Of a stretch of 62,122 nt of DNA, positions 7,663-16,725 are shown in pieces. The DNA is taken from positions 1-62,122 of the forward strand of contig CAMIZG010000006.1 in NCBI GenBank assembly GCA_946403215.1, written 5' to 3'. A model generated the notes under the pieces. That model saw only the letters and a list, made by a program, of their open reading frames with translations. It did no database searches and was not told where the DNA came from. How positions within the stretch are numbered: the stretch's first letter is position 1; each line of letters opens with the position of its first letter. The stretch comes from an uncultured Bacteroidales bacterium (GTDB lineage: Bacteria; Bacteroidota; Bacteroidia; Bacteroidales; Paludibacteraceae). A program made the position numbers and the translations under genes.

Positions 7663-9840
7663 TTATTTCACTTCGATGGCCTTAATTCCGTCACGCTCAA
7701 GCAGGGCGTTGATGGTAGGTTCGCCACCGCGGAACTTGCGATAGAGGTCAGCAGCCTTCTCTGTGCCTCCACGCTCCAGAATGTGCTTGCGGAAGAGTGC
7801 AGCAGCCTTCTTGTCGAAGATTGAGCCGTTCTTGGCTTGTGCAGCCTTGAAAACGCTGAAGGCATCGGCATCGAGCAGTTCGCTCCACTTGTACGCATAA
7901 TAGCCCGCGGCATAACCTCCGGAGAAGATGTGCGTGAACGAGGTCTCCATCTGCGTGCCGGCCACATTGGGCAGTACCCTAACCTGCTCCATGGCTTCGT
8001 CGCCAAAGCGAAGAACAGCCTCTTGTACAGTAAGGTCTGCGGGTACGGCGAACGGCTCTTGCAGCGTGTGCCAGGCCATGTCGAGGTAACCGAACGAGAG
8101 TTGGCGAACGCAACTGTAGGCCGCGTGGAAGTTAGAGGACTGCTTGATCTTGTCGATCAGCTCCTGCGGCATCGGTTCGCCGGTCTCATAATGCTTGGCA
8201 AAGGTGTCGAGGAACTCCTTTTCGTCAATGAAGTTCTCATTGAACTGCGAGGGCAACTCTACAAAGTCACGCGGCACATTCGTTCCGGAGAGCGAGCCGT
8301 ACTGGCAGCGGGTGAGCATACCATGCAGACCATGACCGAATTCATGCAGGAAGGTGCGCACCTCATCATAGGTAAACAAAGCGGGCTTATCTACAGTCGG
8401 ACGCGTAAAGTTCATCACATTCACTATATGCGGACGATGATCTTTCTTACCCTCCATGTACTGCGGCTGGAAATCGTTCATCCACGCACCGCCACGCTTG
8501 CCGTCCCGCGGATGGAAGTCGGCGTAATAGACAGCCAGGAATTTACCTTTCTCGTCAAACACCTCATAAGCAGTCACTTCGGGGTGATAGACCTGGATGT
8601 TCTTGTTAGGCTTGAATGTGATGCCATAGAGGCGGTTCGCCAGCCCGAACACACCTTGCTTAACGGCCTCAAGCTCGAAGTATGGCCGAACGATATCGTC
8701 GCTGACCGAGTACTTGTCGTTCTTGAGTTTCTTGGAGTAATAATTGAAATCCCAGGGCTGCAAGGTGGCGTAGAGTCCTTGTGCCTTGGCGTATTCTTCG
8801 AGCTCGCGCACCTCCTCACGGGCAGCAGGCATATAGTTGTCGCGCAGCTGGTCGAGCAGGCGATACACGTTCTCCTTGTTCTCCGCCATGGTCTTATGGA
8901 GTGACTTATCAGCATAACAATCCTTACCGAACAGCTTGGCGAGTGCCAGACGAGTATTGACTATATCGATGATGATTTGCGTGTTATCGAACTCGCCGCC
9001 AATGTTACGCGTGGTGTAAGCGGTATATAGTTCGCGGCGGATATCGCGGTTGTCGCAATCCTTCATCACAGGGAGATAGGTGGTGGGCTTGAGGTTGAGC
9101 AGCCAGCCATCCAATCCCTTTGCTTCGGCGTTGGCACGGAGCATGGCTTTGGTGTCGTCGTTCAAGCCTGCCAGGTCCTGCTCACGAGTAATAAGCATCG
9201 TCCATGCGTTGGTGGCCTTGAGCACGTTCTGACCAAAGGTCATCGTGAGCATGGACAACTTGGCGGACAGTTCGCGGTATATCTGCTTGTCCTCGGGACT
9301 GAGGTTGGCTCCGTTGTTGGCAAAGGACTCATAGATATCATCCAAGAGCTTTTGCTGCTCCTTGTTGAGCTTGAGTTTGTCGCGCTGCTCATATACGGCT
9401 TTGATGCGCTCGAAGAGCTTCTCATTCAACCGGATGGTGGACGAGTACTCGCTCATCTTGGGAGAGAGTTCAACCTGCAGCGCCTGGATGGTGTCGTTGG
9501 TCTCAGCCGATGCGAGATTGTAAAAGCAGCCGGCCACGATGCTCAGCATCTCCCCCGATCGCTCGTATGCCTCAATCGTATTGGCAAAGGTCGGCGCTGC
9601 AGGATTGTTGCAGATAGCATCAATCTCCGCCAAGCCGCGCTTCATAGCCTCGTCGAACGCAGGCATGTAGTGAGCGTTGCATATCTCACTAAAGGGGTAC
9701 GTACCATGAGGTGTGCGCCACTCCTTGTAGCGGAAGAAGGGGTTATTTTCGGCACCGGCATTGGTGTTTTTGGACTCGGCAGCATTCATCGCTACCGCAG
9801 AGGCAAGCATTGCCATGATGGTCAGTTGTTTGAACTTCAT
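7663..9840 (-). CDS. dcp: M3 family peptidyl-dipeptidase Dcp
   Basis: Zinc metallopeptidase of the M3 family that removes dipeptides from the C-terminus of peptides; 725 aa. A signal peptide (MKFKQLTIMAMLASAVAMNAA) suggests a periplasmic enzyme, unlike the cytoplasmic E. coli Dcp. The zinc site is HEFGHGLHGML near residue 497. The C-terminal half has the family stretches FSGGYAAGYYAYKWSE and FRKHILERGG. The N-terminal half is mostly helical, as expected for the narrow-channel peptidase fold. It lies between galE and the aminotransferase gene with short gaps, so it is probably read from the upstream operon promoter. Confidence 0.93.
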   Translation of the reverse strand: MKFKQLTIMAMLASAVAMNAAESKNTNAGAENNPFFRYKEWRTPHGTYPFSEICNAHYMPAFDEAMKRGLAEIDAICNNPAAPTFANTIEAYERSGEMLSIVAGCFYNLASAETNDTIQALQVELSPKMSEYSSTIRLNEKLFERIKAVYEQRDKLKLNKEQQKLLDDIYESFANNGANLSPEDKQIYRELSAKLSMLTMTFGQNVLKATNAWTMLITREQDLAGLNDDTKAMLRANAEAKGLDGWLLNLKPTTYLPVMKDCDNRDIRRELYTAYTTRNIGGEFDNTQIIIDIVNTRLALAKLFGKDCYADKSLHKTMAENKENVYRLLDQLRDNYMPAAREEVRELEEYAKAQGLYATLQPWDFNYYSKKLKNDKYSVSDDIVRPYFELEAVKQGVFGLANRLYGITFKPNKNIQVYHPEVTAYEVFDEKGKFLAVYYADFHPRDGKRGGAWMNDFQPQYMEGKKDHRPHIVNVMNFTRPTVDKPALFTYDEVRTFLHEFGHGLHGMLTRCQYGSLSGTNVPRDFVELPSQFNENFIDEKEFLDTFAKHYETGEPMPQELIDKIKQSSNFHAAYSCVRQLSFGYLDMAWHTLQEPFAVPADLTVQEAVLRFGDEAMEQVRVLPNVAGTQMETSFTHIFSGGYAAGYYAYKWSELLDADAFSVFKAAQAKNGSIFDKKAAALFRKHILERGGTEKAADLYRKFRGGEPTINALLERDGIKAIEVK

Positions 9841-9861
9841 AAAATAATGATAAATGGTTGA

Positions 9862-10893
9862 TCACTTCTTGTCAGCCAGATGGCACTGCCACTTCCATGC
9901 GGAAGCGAGGATGTCAGCGGTGGGTGTGTCGGCGCGCCATCCGAGAACATCGTTGGCTTTCTTCGGATTCGCCCACACCTGCTCGATGTCGCCCTCGCGG
10001 CGTCCGACAATCTGGTACGGCAGGTTGACACCTGTTACCTCTATGAAGGTGCGTACGATCTCCAGCACACTCAGTCCGCGTCCTGTACCGAGGTTGAACA
10101 CCTCGACCTGCTCTGCCGACTTGCCGGTGAGCATGCGCTCAACAGCCTTAACGTGTGCCTTGGCGAGGTCAACGACATAGATATAGTCGCGGATGCAGCT
10201 GCCGTCGGGGGTGTTGTAGTCGTCACCGAAGACCTTGAGCTCCTTGCGGATGCCGGCAGCGGTCTGTGTAACAAACGGCAGCAGGTTCTGCGGCACGCCG
10301 AGCGGCAGTTCGCCGATGAGTGCCGAGGGATGAGCGCCAATGGGGTTGAAGTAGCGCAGGAGGATAGCCTGGAGGTTGGCATCAGCATGTGCCTCGTCAC
10401 GGATGATCTCTTCGTTGATCTGCTTGGTGTTGCCATAAGGCGAGAGCGCCTTCTGGATAGGTGCATCCTCACCTACGGGCAGATGATCGGCATCGGGCTG
10501 ACCATATACGGTGCACGACGAACTGAAGACGATGTTACGCACACCGTGCTTCTTCATCAGTTCGAGCAACGTGATAAGCGAGCCGATGTTATTACGATAG
10601 TATAGCAGCGGTTTCTCCACACTCTCGCCCACCGCCTTGCTGGCGGCGAAGTGGATGACTGCCTCGATGTCAGGATAGGTGGCAAACACCTGCTCCATAG
10701 CAGCCTGGTCGTTGCAATCCACCTGTGCAAAGTCAGGACGCTGACCTACGATAGCCTCTATTCCGTCCAGGACATTGATGTTGGAGTTCGACAGGTTATC
10801 TACAATGGTTACTTTGTAACCTTGCTGCATCAGTTCAACGGTGGTATGGGAGCCTATATATCCGGCGCCACCGGTTACGAGTATACGTGACAT
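9862..10893 (-). CDS. galE: UDP-glucose 4-epimerase
   Basis: Short-chain dehydrogenase-type epimerase interconverting UDP-glucose and UDP-galactose; 343 aa. The NAD-binding motif GGAGYIGSHTTVEL is at residues 7-20, the catalytic serine is in SSSCTVYG, and the Tyr/Lys pair is in SPYGNTKQINEE. The C-terminal part has the epimerase pattern GTGRGLSVLEI and REGDIEQVWANPKKA. It lies just downstream of a sugar-nucleotide transferase gene (12 bp gap), so both may supply activated sugars for surface glycans. Confidence 0.96.
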   Translation of the reverse strand: MSRILVTGGAGYIGSHTTVELMQQGYKVTIVDNLSNSNINVLDGIEAIVGQRPDFAQVDCNDQAAMEQVFATYPDIEAVIHFAASKAVGESVEKPLLYYRNNIGSLITLLELMKKHGVRNIVFSSSCTVYGQPDADHLPVGEDAPIQKALSPYGNTKQINEEIIRDEAHADANLQAILLRYFNPIGAHPSALIGELPLGVPQNLLPFVTQTAAGIRKELKVFGDDYNTPDGSCIRDYIYVVDLAKAHVKAVERMLTGKSAEQVEVFNLGTGRGLSVLEIVRTFIEVTGVNLPYQIVGRREGDIEQVWANPKKANDVLGWRADTPTADILASAWKWQCHLADKK

Positions 10894-10905
10894 AATCTGT
10901 ACTAT

Positions 10906-11805
10906 TTAGAATAACGGACTTGGATAAATACCTTGATTAACTAAATCTTGGATCTTGTCAACTACCATCTGACGGTCGTCAGCGTAAGTAACGCCGAACC
11001 ACTTGGCGGGTGTGTCAAGCACCTCGCAGCTGGCCTTGCCAGACTTAATCAGGTCGTTGACGAGCGTAGGGATATAGAACTCCTTCTTAAGCTCCTGTCC
11101 GTTCTTGGCGAGGAACTCGCGGAACGCCTCTTCCGAATATTGGAAGTACTCGGGCGTAAAGCCCCACATATTCATAGATACGGGTGTGTGCTCCTCGAGC
11201 GGGAAGTCCTGACCATCCTCGGTGAATACAATCTGTCCGTTCTTGCGCTCAATATTGGTGCGCTCCACAACATCGGTCAGGCAGCGGTTGGCATCGGTCT
11301 GGCACACGCCACGGCTAACTGATCCGTTCTCGCTGAGCGTGTTGCATACGCGGTAGCCGACCATGCAGTAGTGGTTTTGCTTGCCCTCAACACTCTTGAG
11401 GAAGTCAGCCAGCACCTGGAAACTCTCTTTGCCATAGAAATCGTCGGCATTGATCACTGCAAACGGTTCGCGGATCACATCCTTACCCATCAGCACAGCG
11501 TGGTTGGTGCCCCAAGGCTTGGTGCGCTCATGATTGTATTCGCATCCGGCTGGCACCTTGTCTAAGCTCTGGAAGCATACTTCGCAGGGCACCTTGTCTG
11601 CATATTTGGCTATTACTACGCGGCGGAAATCCTCCTCGAAATCCTTGCGGATAACAAATACCACCTTGCCGAAGCCTGCGCGCAGTGCATCGAACACGGA
11701 GTAGTCCATGATGGTTTCACCTTTGGGACCGAGACCATCCAGTTGCTTCAGGCCTCCGTAACGGCTACCCATACCGGCAGCCAAGATAAACAGTGTTGGT
11801 TTCAT
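10906..11805 (-). CDS. Sugar-phosphate nucleotidyltransferase
   Basis: 299 aa from the ATG at 11805 (MKPTLFILAAGMGSRYGG); the frame extends upstream by eight more codons, but these are AT-rich leader. The GT-A type nucleotidyltransferase signature is LAAGMGSRYGGLKQLDGLGPKGE at the N-terminus, and the metal-binding aspartates are in VINADDFYG. There is no C-terminal acyltransferase or kinase domain. The family transfers a nucleotide to a sugar 1-phosphate; the sugar and base cannot be told from the sequence. Adjacency to galE points to UDP- or related sugar supply. Confidence 0.85.
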   Translation of the reverse strand: MKPTLFILAAGMGSRYGGLKQLDGLGPKGETIMDYSVFDALRAGFGKVVFVIRKDFEEDFRRVVIAKYADKVPCEVCFQSLDKVPAGCEYNHERTKPWGTNHAVLMGKDVIREPFAVINADDFYGKESFQVLADFLKSVEGKQNHYCMVGYRVCNTLSENGSVSRGVCQTDANRCLTDVVERTNIERKNGQIVFTEDGQDFPLEEHTPVSMNMWGFTPEYFQYSEEAFREFLAKNGQELKKEFYIPTLVNDLIKSGKASCEVLDTPAKWFGVTYADDRQMVVDKIQDLVNQGIYPSPLF

Positions 11806-11842
11806 TTTGATTATATTTAGTATTAACAATTAAAATTCAAAA

Positions 11843-12946
11843 TTATTCGGAAGTGTCGATAACTATCCTACCCTGCTGGTTGCGTTTGTGCTTGAGCCAC
11901 AAGCCATAGACTTCGCTGCAATTGCCGGCGGTAATGAACGACTGGATGTGGTTGTCCCGGATGAACTTCATGAGCTTAGCGAACTCATCCTGGGTGAGCA
12001 GGGACTGAATCTCCACTTTCTGCGTTTGGTTGAATCCCCCGCGTACATCGTAGAGCGAGCATCCGCGCACCAGATCATTGATGATGAACCGCCTGATCTG
12101 TTCATGCTCGGGACTGATAATGCATACACGCTTACGCTTCGAGAACGAGGCTGTGAAGTAGTCGATGACAAGACCGTTGATCCAGGTGCCTATCAATCCG
12201 ATGACCACCATGCGGAAGTCATTGATCAGAAACGCTGAGCAGCAGATGATTGCACCGCCGATGGTGACGGATAGACCGATGTCGAAGTGGAGGTACTTGT
12301 TGATAATCTTGGCGAGGATATCCAATCCACCGGTGGAGGCATTGATACTGAACTCAATAGCCTGGCAGGCGGATAACAGAAAAACGAAGCATACCAGGTC
12401 AAACCACACATCGCCGTTGCCCAGGCCTCCGGACATCACTGTGTCCTTGACCTGCTCCAGCACCTCACCTGCCCTACTGAGCAAGTACGGGTTGCCATGG
12501 GCATCGAGCACGTGCTCACCCGCCTGCAGACGGGAGAGAAGTTCAGGGTTATCAATTACGCGATGCGTGAAGTTGGTGTACGGATAGATTCGGTCCCATA
12601 TTTGCGTCAGTGGACCAAGGATCATGGCTGTATAGACGGTCTTGGCACCAAACTCATTGCCAATCAACAGGAACGCCAACAACAGCAAGAAGGCATTGAT
12701 TCCCATCACCAGATAGGAGAATGTGTCGGCATCACCGCCAATCAGCGTATTGATGACGATGCTCAGGCCGGATATCGTACCGATGATCAGATGCGAGGGC
12801 ATCAGGAAATAATATACCGCGGCAGCACCGACAGCAATGCCGAGGGTCATTATTATCAGTTCACGCCAGAACTTCTTTGTACCAAGTGCATGCACGAACG
12901 AGCGTCCCTGCGCCAACCAATAATCTTTGGTAAAGTGTTCATCCAT
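11843..12946 (-). CDS. YitT/DUF2179 family membrane protein
   Basis: 367 aa. After a soluble N-terminal stretch there are about six membrane segments (starting ELIIMTLGIAVGAAAVYYFL near residue 30) typical of the YitT domain, with an inserted loop around residues 118-165 (VIDNPELLSRLQAGEHVLD and following). The C-terminal approximately 90 residues form the cytoplasmic DUF2179 domain (RGCSLYDVRGGF, IQSFITAGNCSEVYG). The biochemical role of the family is unknown; transport has been proposed. It lies between lysC and the nucleotidyltransferase in the minus operon. Confidence 0.87.
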   Translation of the reverse strand: MDEHFTKDYWLAQGRSFVHALGTKKFWRELIIMTLGIAVGAAAVYYFLMPSHLIIGTISGLSIVINTLIGGDADTFSYLVMGINAFLLLLAFLLIGNEFGAKTVYTAMILGPLTQIWDRIYPYTNFTHRVIDNPELLSRLQAGEHVLDAHGNPYLLSRAGEVLEQVKDTVMSGGLGNGDVWFDLVCFVFLLSACQAIEFSINASTGGLDILAKIINKYLHFDIGLSVTIGGAIICCSAFLINDFRMVVIGLIGTWINGLVIDYFTASFSKRKRVCIISPEHEQIRRFIINDLVRGCSLYDVRGGFNQTQKVEIQSLLTQDEFAKLMKFIRDNHIQSFITAGNCSEVYGLWLKHKRNQQGRIVIDTSE

Positions 12947-12983
12947 GGGTGTAAGATTTATTAGATATATCTATTCGTTCGGA

Positions 12984-14231
12984 TTAATTAGCGATCACGA
13001 ATTTAGCTGTTCGCCGGGTGAGTTGGCTCAACAGGATTGTTCGTTCTTGCTGCACACTTTCAAGCAGCTCGGGCGTAGTGCCACGGATGGTAAGCAGCGA
13101 CAGATGCTCGTTGTAGGTGACTGCGTAGTGCTCGCCAAGCATTTGCAAGGCTTTGGGCAAACTGCGAGAGTTATCCACACAAACAGAGATTGTTACAGCC
13201 GATGACTGGATGAGCGACACTTTGAGCTTGCAGCGCTGAATGACATCAAATATATGCGTCAGACTATCCTCCAGTACAAACGAGAAGTCCTTGGCACGCA
13301 TGGTGATCAGCACCTGCTCTTTACGCCAGATGAACACCGGCACATGAACCGGCTCTGTAGGCGCAGACTTGATGATCGTACCAGACTGCTCGGGATGAGC
13401 AAACGGACGGACATACAATGGAATCTGCTTATTCTCAAGCGGACGGATGGTTTTGGGGTGGATAACTTGTGCGCCGGAATAAGCTAACTCAACTGCTTCA
13501 AAGTAGTTGAGTTCGGGGATTAGTTCCGTATTGGGCTCCAACCGCGGATCGGCATTGAGGATGCCGGGTACATCCTTCCATATAGTTACGCTCTCAGCAT
13601 CCAAAAAGTTGGCAATCAGGGCAGCTGTATAATCCGAGCCTTCACGCCCGAGTGTAGTACGATGACCGGAATCAGTACCACCTATAAATCCCTGCGCCAC
13701 AACCACTTTCGGGCGATAAGGATCGTGCCATGCACGCTGCACCTTTTGTGCGGAAGCCGGCATATTGACCATAGCCTCGCGGAATGAACCGTCAGTGATC
13801 AGCAACTCGGGCATATTCCAAAGTTGTGATCGTATGCCTTGCTGATTAAGATATGCAGCCACAATGGCCGTAGACATCAGTTCGCCTACCGATACTATTG
13901 TGTCGTATAGGTCATCATAGGAGGCGTTCTTGGCATTTCGGTGTGCAAGCACGCAACCTAACACCTCATCGGATATTGCCTCGCGGATATTGACATCCAG
14001 TGCCGATGCTATCTGCTCATGGTACGCCAGTAACTGTTTCCACTGGCTATCAACAGCCAGCTGATCCCCTTGCACAATGGCCTCCACTATACTCTCCAGA
14101 GCATTGGTGGTCTTACCCATAGCTGAAACAACCACCACCAACTCGTCCGTCGCTTGACGAACAATTTGCAGGAGGTTCTTTACCCCATCAGCATCTTTAA
14201 CGGATGCACCACCGAACTTGAATACGCGCAT
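12984..14231 (-). CDS. lysC: Aspartate kinase (monofunctional)
   Basis: Phosphorylates aspartate in the first step of lysine, threonine and methionine synthesis; 415 aa. The N-terminal kinase signature is MRVFKFGGASVKDADGVKNL; the amino-acid kinase core has TTLGREGSDYTAALIANFLDAE and a substrate-binding stretch IWKDVPGILNADPR. The C-terminal ~120 residues are a degenerate pair of ACT-like regulatory folds (residues about 300-415). There is no homoserine dehydrogenase domain, so it is not a ThrA-type fusion. ribH follows 26 bp upstream in the operon order; the aminotransferase at the operon end could supply aspartate. Confidence 0.92.
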   Translation of the reverse strand: MRVFKFGGASVKDADGVKNLLQIVRQATDELVVVVSAMGKTTNALESIVEAIVQGDQLAVDSQWKQLLAYHEQIASALDVNIREAISDEVLGCVLAHRNAKNASYDDLYDTIVSVGELMSTAIVAAYLNQQGIRSQLWNMPELLITDGSFREAMVNMPASAQKVQRAWHDPYRPKVVVAQGFIGGTDSGHRTTLGREGSDYTAALIANFLDAESVTIWKDVPGILNADPRLEPNTELIPELNYFEAVELAYSGAQVIHPKTIRPLENKQIPLYVRPFAHPEQSGTIIKSAPTEPVHVPVFIWRKEQVLITMRAKDFSFVLEDSLTHIFDVIQRCKLKVSLIQSSAVTISVCVDNSRSLPKALQMLGEHYAVTYNEHLSLLTIRGTTPELLESVQQERTILLSQLTRRTAKFVIAN

Positions 14232-14257
14232 ATATCCTCTAAACTCTCAACACTAAA

Positions 14258-14734
14258 CTAAATATTAGCCATTTGTATGGCTGTGACTGCCCCTTCCACG
14301 CCCTTGTTACCGAGTTTGCCTCCGCAGCGGTCGAGTGCCTGCTGACGGTTGAGCGTAGTGAGGACAGAGAAGATAACAGGACACCTTCCCTCGGCATTGA
14401 GGATAGTAACACCCTGGGTAACCGACTGGCACACATAGTCAAAGTGCGGTGTATCACCCTGAATGACGCAACCAATGACGATTATTGCATGCGGCTTCTC
14501 GCGGTTCATCACCACGCGGGCAGCGTAGGTCAACTCCACTGTGCCTGGCACATGAGTGAGTTGGATATTATCCTCTTCCACGCCGTGCTTGAGCAGCGTT
14601 TGGCGTGCGCCATCAGCCATTGCAAAGGTGATCTCACTGTTCCAGTCAGCTACAATAATTGCATAGCGCTGATGTTTGAGCACATCAGCGCCAGGCAATA
14701 TAGTCGGATCATATTGACTAAGATCGGTCGTCAT
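14258..14734 (-). CDS. ribH: 6,7-dimethyl-8-ribityllumazine synthase
   Basis: Penultimate enzyme of riboflavin synthesis, forming the lumazine from ribityl-diaminouracil and dihydroxybutanone phosphate; 158 aa, the normal length. Family marks: ADWNSEITFAM near the N-terminus, VPGTVELTYAARVV, IVIGCVIQGDTPHFDYV with the catalytic histidine, and the C-terminal GGKLGNKGVEGA. The start overlaps the stop of the upstream TPR gene by one base, indicating translational coupling. The other rib genes are not in the window. Confidence 0.96.
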   Translation of the reverse strand: MTTDLSQYDPTILPGADVLKHQRYAIIVADWNSEITFAMADGARQTLLKHGVEEDNIQLTHVPGTVELTYAARVVMNREKPHAIIVIGCVIQGDTPHFDYVCQSVTQGVTILNAEGRCPVIFSVLTTLNRQQALDRCGGKLGNKGVEGAVTAIQMANI

Positions 14735-15411
14735 TATTCAGCCAGAGCAATAAATTTGTCAATATCCTGTGCTTCGGCGGATGCAGGATAGTTGTTCTTA
14801 ATTGCCTCAAAAGCCTTCTTTGCAGGCTGCTTCTTGCCGAGCTCCAGATAAGTCAGGCCGGCTTTCTTGAGGCTCATGGGAGCAATAATCTCATTGTTGC
14901 TCTTGGCAGCAGACTCAAATGCATGAACTGCCTTATCATACTCCTCTAACTGTACATAAGCATCACCCAGCAACTGGAAAGCAGCCGGTGAGATGTTAAC
15001 ATCATTAGCTTTGAATTTCTTCAGGTACTTGGCTGCCTGCTCATAGTCTCCTTGCTTGTAATAGCAGATGCCGGCATACAGCGAGGCTAACTCGCCCTCC
15101 TGGAAATGAGCATACTTGTCGGCAATGGCCTCAAAGCCTATGCACTCTGCATCATCGCCGTTCAATGCTTTTGCAAAATCACCCTGCTGGAAATACACGA
15201 CAGCCTTAGCATTTTCGTTGCTGGCCTCAATGTGTTTGGGCTTGATTACATACGTGTTTAACATCACCCAGCCAAATACAACCAGCACTACGCATAAGAT
15301 TACCCATTCGATAGCATTCTGGTTTGCTTCAATCCACTTTCCAGCGGTTGAAAGTGTCTCTTGGACATTCTCGAGGTTTTGATCCTCTTTCTTAAATTCA
15401 TTCTTTGCCAT
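14734..15411 (-). CDS. Membrane-anchored tetratricopeptide-repeat protein
   Basis: 225 aa. A charged cytoplasmic N-terminus (about 35 residues) precedes one membrane segment (IEWVILCVVLVVFGWVMLNT, about residues 34-53), followed by roughly 165 residues of TPR-like helical repeats (YYKQGDYEQAAKYLKKF, AYVQLEEYDKAVHAFESA, YLELGKKQPAKKAFEAI). This build resembles YfgM-type envelope chaperone partners; that link is an inference. It is the first gene of the minus operon, about 60 nt after a good promoter, and overlaps ribH by one base. Confidence 0.8.
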   Translation of the reverse strand: MAKNEFKKEDQNLENVQETLSTAGKWIEANQNAIEWVILCVVLVVFGWVMLNTYVIKPKHIEASNENAKAVVYFQQGDFAKALNGDDAECIGFEAIADKYAHFQEGELASLYAGICYYKQGDYEQAAKYLKKFKANDVNISPAAFQLLGDAYVQLEEYDKAVHAFESAAKSNNEIIAPMSLKKAGLTYLELGKKQPAKKAFEAIKNNYPASAEAQDIDKFIALAE

Positions 15412-15477
15412 AATATTTTTTATTTATTCATTCACTTGATAGCCTGCTAAATAAACCCGTCACAGGCAAAACGACTA

Positions 15478-15508
15478 CAAAGATACAAAAAATTTTGCAT
15501 ATTTGCAA
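15478..15508 (-). promoter_or_regulatory. Bacteroidetes-type promoter for the TPR-ribH-lysC operon
   Basis: Read on the minus strand: TTGC (15508-15505), 19 nt, TATCTTTG (15485-15478). This matches the Bacteroidetes -33/-7 pattern (TTTG and TAnnTTTG). The predicted leader to the ATG at 15411 is about 60 nt. Confidence 0.85.
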
Positions 15509-15535
15509 GAGTTCGGTATTTTTTTTTCAAAAAAA

Positions 15536-16657
15536 TTACTTCTTCTCGTAATATTGCTCGCGTGAGTATAAGATTGCCTCTGCTTGGCGCAACGGATTGC
15601 GCTTCTTTTGTCCGGGTGCAAATACGAACACTTCAGCCGTCACTACCCTGCCATTCACGGGGTCTAACCATGTATGACTAACATAAGGTCCGCCCATAGC
15701 TTCGCCGTCCATCATCTTCCACAATCCCCGCACCTCGGCCGTGTATGTGCTGTCAATCGTCAACGTGCGCAACTGCGGCGGAAAAACCTTGTACTCCGTA
15801 CCCATGTGCGAACCTTCCACACCGGCGGAGATAAGCGGTGCAAGCACCTCGTCGCGCTTGCTGTTCAGGAAAGGCAGAGTGAATGTCTCGCTGTCCGTAT
15901 AAGGATAACTATATACAACCAAGTCGCGGCGCAGCGAACCCTTGTTGTTGCAGCACCACAGCACATGCGTGTCAGCGCTCAGTCCAAACGTGTTCGTCGC
16001 CTGCAATGTAGTATCCATCAGCAGCATATAGTCGTTGGGAACAAGCATATCGCAACTGAATTGCTTGTTCAACCGAGCACGTATATCCTTGTCGGTGGCT
16101 GCACGGTAGAAGCGCAACTGACGTATCAACTCACGGTTGACGAACCAATCGCGCACATCTACGCCATGCTCCAGCCAATAACTGAGGAACGCGTCTGCTG
16201 AAGGCGCCTGAATACGAATCACAGCCTGAGGGGTTGACCATACATCTTGTTGCGCCTTCATCTTTACCTGCGTATAGCGTGCGCTGTCGATATCCGCGAT
16301 TAGAATATTGCGCGTAGGCATAAGCATATTGTCGAACAGTGCAGGGGCTACCTGCATGAGTTTGAAATACGGCTCAATCTGCGGCATACAAGGCATTGGT
16401 GCCCCCATGACGGCACGTACTGCGTCGTACAATGATGCGACCTCTTCATAGTAACTGCTACCGTCATTGCGCTGCAGTTGAGCCTGTTGCACCTGCTCGA
16501 GTTGCTGTGCTGAAAGCGGAGAGTTGGGGATAACTACCAGACACTCATAGATTGAACCGGTAGCCGATGTGAGCGTACGACCGCCGTTTCTGCCACAACC
16601 GGTCATCGCAAACACAAGCAACATGCTGATTGCTACATATTTACATAAGGATTTCAT
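15536..16657 (-). CDS. DUF4837 family lipoprotein
   Basis: 373 aa. A lipoprotein signal peptide ends in the lipobox MTGC (Cys about residue 21), so the protein is membrane-anchored. The body matches the DUF4837 pattern known from Bacteroidetes as I remember it (YECLVVIPNSPLSAQQLEQV near the N-terminus; GPYVSHTWLDPVNGRVVTAEVFVFAPG near the C-terminus). Function is unknown. It is the last gene of the minus cluster that starts at 26859. Three 11-bp tandem repeats lie 18-50 bp upstream of its start. Confidence 0.8.
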   Translation of the reverse strand: MKSLCKYVAISMLLVFAMTGCGRNGGRTLTSATGSIYECLVVIPNSPLSAQQLEQVQQAQLQRNDGSSYYEEVASLYDAVRAVMGAPMPCMPQIEPYFKLMQVAPALFDNMLMPTRNILIADIDSARYTQVKMKAQQDVWSTPQAVIRIQAPSADAFLSYWLEHGVDVRDWFVNRELIRQLRFYRAATDKDIRARLNKQFSCDMLVPNDYMLLMDTTLQATNTFGLSADTHVLWCCNNKGSLRRDLVVYSYPYTDSETFTLPFLNSKRDEVLAPLISAGVEGSHMGTEYKVFPPQLRTLTIDSTYTAEVRGLWKMMDGEAMGGPYVSHTWLDPVNGRVVTAEVFVFAPGQKKRNPLRQAEAILYSREQYYEKK

Positions 16658-16674
16658 CGAGCGTTTATTAGGCT

Positions 16675-16707
16675 ATTAACACGTGATTAACATGTGATTA
16701 ACACGTG
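16675..16707. repeat. Three tandem 11-bp repeats ahead of the DUF4837 gene
   Basis: ATTAACACGTG, ATTAACATGTG and ATTAACACGTG follow one another at 16675, 16686 and 16697, with one mismatch and a partial fourth copy. Each holds a CACGTG/CATGTG palindrome, and the 11-bp period is close to one helical turn. It could be an operator; no regulator is known. Confidence 0.8.
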
Positions 16708-16725
16708 ATTCGTTTATATATGTGG

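Noticed and set aside
7837..8904. 355-codon plus-strand frame opposite dcp
   Set aside because: Mirror of the conserved metallopeptidase coding strand; it has no start context, no motif and is opposite in direction to the operon.
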